A stretch of 64,000 bases of DNA from Balaenoptera acutorostrata (lineage: Eukaryota; Chordata; Mammalia; Artiodactyla; Balaenopteridae), in contig NC_080079.1 of NCBI RefSeq assembly GCF_949987535.1, forward strand, positions 52,191,000 to 52,254,999, written 5' to 3'. The position numbers and the translations under genes are program-made. Below are positions 57,609 through 64,000 of this stretch, in pieces (position 1 is the stretch's first letter; each line of letters opens with the position of its first letter). The notes beneath the pieces were generated by a model, which saw nothing but the letters and a program-made list of their open reading frames with translations, searched no databases and was not told the origin of the DNA.

Positions 57609-59542
57609 AAGGAGGACCTTCAAGATGGTGGAGGAGTAAGCCATGGAGATCACCTTCCTCCCCACAAATACATCCAAAATACATCTACACGTGGAACAAC
57701 TCCTACAGAACACCTACTGAATGCTGGCAGAAGACCTCAGACTTCCCCAAAAGCAAGAAAATACCCATGTACGTGGGTAGAGCAAAAGAAAAAAGAAAAA
57801 ACAAAGACAAAAGAATAGGGATGGGACCTGCACCTCTGGGAGGGAGCTGTGAAGGAGGAAAAGTTTCCACACGCTAGGAAGCCCCTTCACTGGTGGAGAC
57901 GGGGGGTTGGCAGGGAGGAAGCTTTGGACCCACTGAGGAGAGCGCAGCAATAGGGGTGGAGAGGGCAAAGCGGAGAGATTCCCGCACAGAGGATCGGTGC
58001 CGATCAGCACTCACCAGCGCGAGAGGCTTGTCTGCTCACCCGCTGGGATGGGTGGGGGCTGGGAGCTGAGGCTCGGGCTTCAGAGGTCGGATCCCAGGGA
58101 GAGGACTGGGGTTGGCTGTGTAAACACAGCCTGAAGGGGGCTAGTGCACCACAGCTAGCCGGGAGGGAGTCCGGGAAAAAATCTGGATCTGCCTAAGACT
58201 CAAGAGACCATTGTTTCAGGGTGCGCGAGGAGAGGGGATTCAGAGCACCGCCTAAACGAGCTCCAGAGATGGGCACGAGCCATAGGTATCGGCGTGGACA
58301 CCAGAGACGGGCATGAAACACTAAGGCTGCTACTGCAGCCACCAAGAATCCTGTGTGCGAGCACAGGTCACTATCCACACCTCCCATCCCGGGAGCCTGT
58401 GCAGCCCGCCACTGCCAGGGTCCCGTGATGCAGGGATAACTTCCCTGGGAGAACACAGAGCACGCCTCAGGCTGTTACAACATAACGCCCACCTCTGCCG
58501 CTGCAAGCTTGCACTGCATTCCACACCCCTCCCTCCCCCCAGCCTGAGTGAGCCAGAGCCCCCTAATCAGACACTCCTTTAACCCCCTCCCGTCTGGGTG
58601 AAGAACAGATGCCAGAGGGCAACTGACATGCAGAGGCGGGGCCAAATCCAAAGCTGAACCCCAGAATGTGCGCCAACAAGCAACAGAAAAGGAAATTTCT
58701 CTGCACAGCCTCAGGAGCAGCAGATTAAATCTTCACAATCAACCTGAGGTACCCTGCATCTGTGGAATACCTGAATAGACAACGAATCATCCCAAAATTG
58801 AGGTGGTGGATGTTGGGAGAAACTGCAGACTTGGGGTTTGCTGTCTGCAACAGACTAGTTTCTGATTTATATGTTTATCTTAGCTTAGTTTACAGCACTT
58901 GTTATCATTGGTGGCTTTGTTTATTGGTTTGATTGCTCTATTCCTTTTTTTTTTTACTTTCAATTTTAATAATATCTTTCTAACTTTTTATTTTAATGAC
59001 TTTATTTTCTTTCTTTCCTTTTTTTTCTCCCTTTTATTCTGAGCTGTGTGGCTGACACGGTCTTGGTGCTCTGGACAGGTATCAGGGCTGAGGCTTGGAG
59101 GAGGGAGAGCTAAGGTCAAGACATTAGACCACCAGAGACCTCCAAGCAACACATAATATCAGTCGGCGAGAGCTCTCCCAGAGATCTCCATCTCAACACT
59201 AAGACCCAGCTCCACTCAACGACTGGCAAGCTCCAGTGCTGGACAACCCATGCCAAACAACTAGCAAGGCAGGAACACAACCCCACCCATTAGCTGAGAG
59301 TCTGTCTGAAATCATAATAAGTTCACAGACACCCCAAAACACACCACTGGATGTGGTCGTGCCCACCAGAAAGACAAGATCCAGCCCCACCCACCAGAAC
59401 ACAGGCACCAGTCCCCTCTACCAGGAAGCCTGCACAACCCAATGAACCAACCATAGCCACTGGGGGCAGACACCAAAAACAACGGGAACTAAGAACCTGC
59501 AGCCTGCGAAAAGAAGACCCCAAACACAGTAAGTTAAGCAAA
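57609..59542 (+). promoter_or_regulatory. L1 5' UTR (copy E), internal promoter region
   Basis: The first bases hold CAAGATGGTGG at 57621-57631, a match to the YY1-binding start of L1s with the CpG of the usual CAAGATGGCGG lost. A CG-rich stretch follows to about 58600 with clustered CpGs (for example GATTCCCGCACAGAGGATCGG). Then a T-rich patch lies at 58940-59040 and a region shared with copy B starts at 59046. Weak open frames on both strands (for example 58193-58582) come from the GC-rich sequence. Decayed CpGs suggest past methylation. Confidence 0.8.
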
Positions 59543-60434
59543 AGGAGAAGACAGAGAAACACACAGCAGATGAAGGAGTGAGGCAAAAACCCACCAGACC
59601 TAACAAATGAAGAGGAAATAGGCAGTCTACCTAAAAAAGAATTCAGAATAATGATAGTAAAGATGATCCAAAATATTGGAAATAGAATGGAGAAAATACA
59701 AAAAACGTTTAACAAGGACCTAGAAATACTAAAGAGCAAAAAAAGTGATGAAAAACACAATAAATGAAATTAAAAATTCTCTAGAAGGGATCAATAGCAG
59801 AATAACTGAGGCAGAAGAACGGATAAGTGACCTGGAAGATAAAATAGTGGAAAAAACTACTGCAGAGCACAATAAAGAAAAAAGAATGAAAAGAATTGAG
59901 GACAGGCTCAGAGACCTCTGAGACAACATTAAACGGACCAACATTCAAATTATAGGGGTCCCAGAAGAAGAAGAGAAAAAGAAAGGGGCTGAGAAAATAT
60001 TTGAAGAGATTATAGTTGCAAACTTCCCTTGTATGGGAAGGGAAATAGTTAATCAAGTCCAGGAAGCACAGACAGTCCCATACAGGATAAATCCAAGGAG
60101 AATCATGCCAAGACACATATTAATCAAACTGTCAAAAATTAAATACAAAGAAAAAACATTAAAAGCAGCAAGGGAAAAACAACAAGTAACACACAAGGGA
60201 ATGCCCACAAGGTTAACAGCTGATCTTTCAGCAGAAACTCTGCAAGCCAGAAGGGAGTGGCAGGACATATTTAAAGTGATGAAGGAGAAAAGCCTAAAAC
60301 CAAGATTACTCTACAGAGCAAGGATCTCATTCAGATTTGCCGGAGAAATTAAAACCTTTACAGACAAGCAAAAGCTAAGAGAACTCAGCACCACCAAACC
60401 AGCTGTACAACAAATGCCAAAGGAACTTCTCTAG
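59543..60434 (+). pseudogene. L1 ORF1 without start codon (copy E)
   Basis: The position of the ORF1 start carries AGG (59543-59545) where copy B has ATG. A TGA follows after twelve codons (59579-59581). The coiled-coil part is shifted at about 59740-59755 by an A-run length change. The C-terminal RNA-binding part is open at 60033-60434 (133 residues) and keeps IPYRINPRR and KGMPTRLTADLSAETLQ-type sequence, ending at the usual stop TAG. It could not make a functional trimer. Confidence 0.92.
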
Positions 60435-60492
60435 GCAGGATACACAAGAGAAGGAAAAGACCTACAATAACAAACCCAAAACAATTAAGAAA

Positions 60493-63400
60493 ATGGTCAT
60501 AGGAATATACATATCGAGAATTAGATTAAATGTAAATGGATTAAATGTTCCAACCCAAAGGCATAGACTGCCTGAATGGATACAAAAGCAAGACCCATAT
60601 ATATGCTGTCTACAAGAGACCCACTTCAGACCTAGGGACACATACAGACTGAAAGTGAGGGGATGGAAAAAAATATTCCATGGAAATGGAAATCAAAAGA
60701 AAGCTGGAGCAGCAATCCTCATATCAGACAAAATAGACTTTAAAACAAAGACTATTACAAGAGACAAAGAAGGATACTACATAATGATCAAGGGATCAAT
60801 CCAAGAAGAAGATATAAAAATTGTAAATACTTATGCACGCAACATAGGAGCACCTCAATACATAAGGCAAATACTGACAGCCATAAAAGGGGAAATCGAA
60901 AGTAACACAATCATAGTAGGGGACTTTAACACCCCACTTTCACCAATGGACAGATCATCCAAAATGAAAATAAGTAAGGAAACACAAGCTTTAAATGATA
61001 CATTAAACAAGATGGACTTAATTGATATTTATAGGACATTCCATCCAAAAATAACACAATACACATTCTTCTCAAGTGCTCATGGAACTTTCTCCAGGAT
61101 GGATCATATGTTGGGTCACAAATCAAGCCTTGATAAATTTAAGAAAATTGAAATCGTATCAAGTATCTTTTCCAACCACAACACTATGAGACTAGATATC
61201 GATTACAGGAAAAATCTGTAAAAAATACAAACACATGGAGGCTAAACAATACACTACTTAATAACCAAGAGATCACTGAAGAAATCAAAGAGGAAATCAA
61301 AAAATACCTAGAAACAAATGACAATGAAAACATGATGACCCAAAATCTATGGGATGCAGCAAAAGCAGTTCTAAGAGGGAAGTTTCTAGCAATACAATCC
61401 TACCTTAAGAAACAAGAAACATCTCAAATAAACAACCTAACCTTACACCTAAAGCAATTAGAAAAAGAAGAAGAAAAAAACCCCAAAGATAGCTGAAGGA
61501 AAGAAATCATAAAGATCAGATCAGAAATAAAAGAAAAAGAAATGAAGGAAACAATGGCAAAGATCAATAAAAGTAAAAGCTGGTTCTTTGGGAAGATAAA
61601 CAAAATTGATAAACCATTGGCTAGACTCATCAAGAAAAAAAGGGAGAAGACTCAAATCAGTAGAATCAGAAATGAAAAGGAGAAGTAACAACTGACACTG
61701 CAGAAATACAAAGGATCATGAGAGATTACTACAAGCAACTATATGCCAATAAAATGGACAACCTGGAAGAAATGGACAAATTCTCAGAACTGCACAACCT
61801 TATGACACTGAACCAGGAAGAAATAGAAAATATGAAGAGACCATACACAAGCACTGAAATTGAAACTGTGATTAAAAATCTTCCAACAAACAAAAGCCCA
61901 GGACCAGATGGCTTCACAGGCGAATCCTATCAAACATTTAGAGAAGAGCTAACACCTATCCTTCTCCAATTCTTCCAAAATATAGCAGAGGGAGGAACAC
62001 TCCCAAACTCATTCTACAAGGCCACCATCACCCTGATACCAAAACCAGACAAAGATGTCACAAAGAAAGAAAACCACAGGCCAGTATCACTGATGAACAC
62101 AGATGCAAAAATCCTCAACAAAATACTAGCAAACAGAATCCAATAGCAGTTTAAAAGGATACACCATGATCAAGTGGGGTTTATCCCAGGAATGCAAGAA
62201 TTCTTCAATATACGCAAATCAATCAATGTGATACACCATATTAACAAATTGAAGGAGAAAAACCATATGATCATCTCAATAGATGCAGTAAAAGCTTTCA
62301 ACAAAATTCAACATCCATTTATGATAAAAACTCTCCAGACACTAGGCACAGAGGGAACTTACCTCAACATAATAAAGGCCATATATGACAAACCCACAGC
62401 CAACATTGTTTTCAATGGTGAAAAACTGAAACCATTTCCACTAAGATCAGGAACAAGACAAGGCTGCCCACTCTCACTGCTATTATTCAACATAGTTTTG
62501 GAAGTCCTAGCCATAGCAATCAGGGAAGAAAAAGAAATAAAAGGAATCCAAATCGGAAAGAAGTAAAGCCGTCACTGTTTGCAGATGACATGATACTATA
62601 CATAGAGAATCATAAAGATGCTACCAGAAAACTAATGGAGCTAATCAATGAATCTGGGAAAGTAGCAGGATACAAAATTAATGCACAGAAATCTCTTGCA
62701 TTCCTATACACTAAAGATGTAAAATCTGAAATAGAAATTAAGGAAATACTCCCATTTACCACTGCAAGAAAAAGAATAAAATACCTCCGAATAAACCTAC
62801 ATAAGGAGAGACAAAGGACCTGTATGCAGAAAACTATATGACACTGATGAAAGAAATTAAATATGATACCAACAGATGGAGAGATATACCATGTTCTTGG
62901 ATTGGAGGAAACAACATTGTGAGAATGACTATACTACCAAAAGCAATCTACAGATTGAATGCAATCCCTATCAAACTACCAATGGCATTTTTCACAGAAT
63001 TAGAACAAAAAATTTCACAATTTGTATGGAAACACAAAAGACCCCGAATAGCCAAAGCAATCTTGAGAACAAAAAATGGAGCTGGGGGAATCAGGCTCCC
63101 TGATTTCAGACTATACTACAAAGCTACAGTAATCAAGACAGTATAGTACTTACACAAAAACAGAAATATAGATCAATGGAACGGATCGAAAGCCTAGAGA
63201 TAAACCCACACACATGCAGTCACCTTATCTTTGATAAAGGAGGCAAGAATATATAATGGTGAAAAGACTCCCTCTTCAATAAGTGGTGCTGGGACTACAG
63301 GACAACTACATGTAAAAGAATGAAATGAGAACACTCCCTAACACCATACACAAAAATAAACTCAAAATGGATTAAACACCTAAATTTAAGGCCAGACACT

Positions 63401-64000
63401 ATAAAACTCTTAGAGGAAAACATAGGCAGATCACTCTATGACATAAGTCACAGCAAGATCCTTTTTGACCCACCTCTGAGAGAAAAGGAAATTAAAACAA
63501 AAGTAAAGAAATGGGACGTAATGAAACTTAAAAGCTTTTGCACAGCAAAGGAAACAATAAACAAGACGAAAACACAACTCTCAGAATGGGAGAAAATATT
63601 TGCAAACGAAGCAACTGACAAAGGCTTAATCTCTAAAATATACAAGCAGCTCAATATTAAAAAAACAAACAACCCAATCCAAAAATAGGCAGAAGACCTA
63701 AATAGACATTTCTCCAAAGAAGATATACAGATTGCCAACAAACACATGAAAGGATGCTTAACATCACTAATCATTAGAGAAATGCAAATCAAAACTACAA
63801 TGAGGTATAATCTCACACTGATCAGAACAGCCATCGTCAAAAGGTCTACGAACAATAAATGCTGGAGAGGGTGTGGAAAAGGGAACCCTCTTGCACTGTT
63901 GGTGGGAATGTAAATTGATGCAGCCACTATGGAGAACAGTATGGAGGTTCCTTAAAAAACTAAAAATAGAACTACCATACGACACAGCAATCCCACTACT
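60493..64000 (+). pseudogene. L1 ORF2, open endonuclease but broken beyond (copy E)
   Basis: The 242-codon frame 60493-61221 spans nearly the whole AP-like endonuclease: LNVNGLN, QETH, VGDFNTPLS and SRMDHMLG are kept. The SDH catalytic triplet reads SNH: codon AAC at 61174-61176 replaces the GAC seen in copy B. YARN stands where YAPN is usual. A frameshift follows at about 61219. The reverse transcriptase lies in 61718-62146 and 62174-62566. It is cut by TAG at 62144-62146 and a 4-base loss before the FADDM codons at 62578-62592. C-terminal pieces run to the window end, with an in-frame TAG at about 63686-63690. Inactive. Confidence 0.93.

Larger units (their letters stand above)
57609..64000 (+). 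mobile_element. Full-length-type L1 (copy E), cut by the window end
   Basis: The copy starts near GGAGGACCTTCAAGATGGTGG, then has a GC-rich 5' UTR (about 57609-59542), ORF1 (59543-60434), a 58-base spacer and ORF2 from 60493. ORF2 continues to the last base, so the 3' UTR, tail and target duplication are outside. Both genes are disrupted. It is the same lineage as copy B. Confidence 0.93.

Noticed and set aside
57850..58600. CpG-rich stretch as a host gene promoter
   Set aside because: The CpG-rich part is the 5' UTR of L1 copy E, followed in order by ORF1 and ORF2.

Overview
This is a gene-free, repeat-rich stretch of nuclear DNA from a mammal, most likely a cetacean or a close relative such as a hippopotamus. 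The tRNA-derived SINEs begin GGGCTTCCCTGGTGGCGCAG on their own strand and carry a Pol III B box, as in the CHR family of whales and hippos. No ruminant BovB, Bov-tA or BOV-A2 sequence was recognised. The LINE-1 (L1) copies resemble those of even-toed ungulates and whales. I found no convincing host exon, no RNA gene apart from tRNA-derived SINEs, no CRISPR array and no bacterial-type operon. All long protein-like reading frames are L1 remnants or shadows of L1 on the opposite strand.

Layout. 0-16 kb is mostly old unique sequence with a CHR SINE (472-616), an MLT1 LTR (1622-2018), a long CA microsatellite (3697-3773), a pentanucleotide array (8338-8462), MIR remnants, an ancient L1 tail (10.86-11.46 kb) and a very AT-rich tract (13.95-15.25 kb). 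16-20.4 kb holds a CHR SINE with a perfect 15-bp target duplication, an L1 3' tail, an L1 with a 5' inversion (about 17.9-19.37 kb) and a minus-strand MLT1 LTR with a 7-bp direct repeat. 20.4-27.3 kb is largely featureless apart from a compound microsatellite at 26.1 kb.

27.3-36.9 kb carries an old L1 3' fragment, a 5'-truncated L1 (27808-29320), a MER5-like DNA transposon remnant and a nearly full-length L1 (about 30.96-36.86 kb). 37-41.3 kb is a mosaic of old minus-strand L1 broken up by two CHR SINEs, one short L1 tail and one MLT1 LTR. 42.69-43.76 kb is a young-looking truncated L1 on the minus strand. 44-51 kb has an MLT1-like LTR and several MIRs. 51.37-56.77 kb is a nest: an old L1 split by a second L1 with a large internal deletion, whose A-tail was then hit by a SINE. 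57.6-64.0 kb is the start of a further full-length-type L1 that runs off the window.

How the parts relate. The window records repeated waves of L1 activity, with SINEs (thought to be copied by L1 machinery) landing in older L1s. Two L1 lineages with unrelated 5' and 3' untranslated regions but similar reading frames lie side by side. Every L1 that can be read is broken by stops, frameshifts, deletion or truncation, so none looks able to move on its own. No undescribed biological system was found. The most notable points are structural: the twin-primed inversion, the microhomology deletion fusing ORF1 to the reverse transcriptase part of ORF2, the tandem duplications in an L1 5' UTR, and the layered insertions. 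Repeat names come from recognition of their sequence and were not checked against a library.
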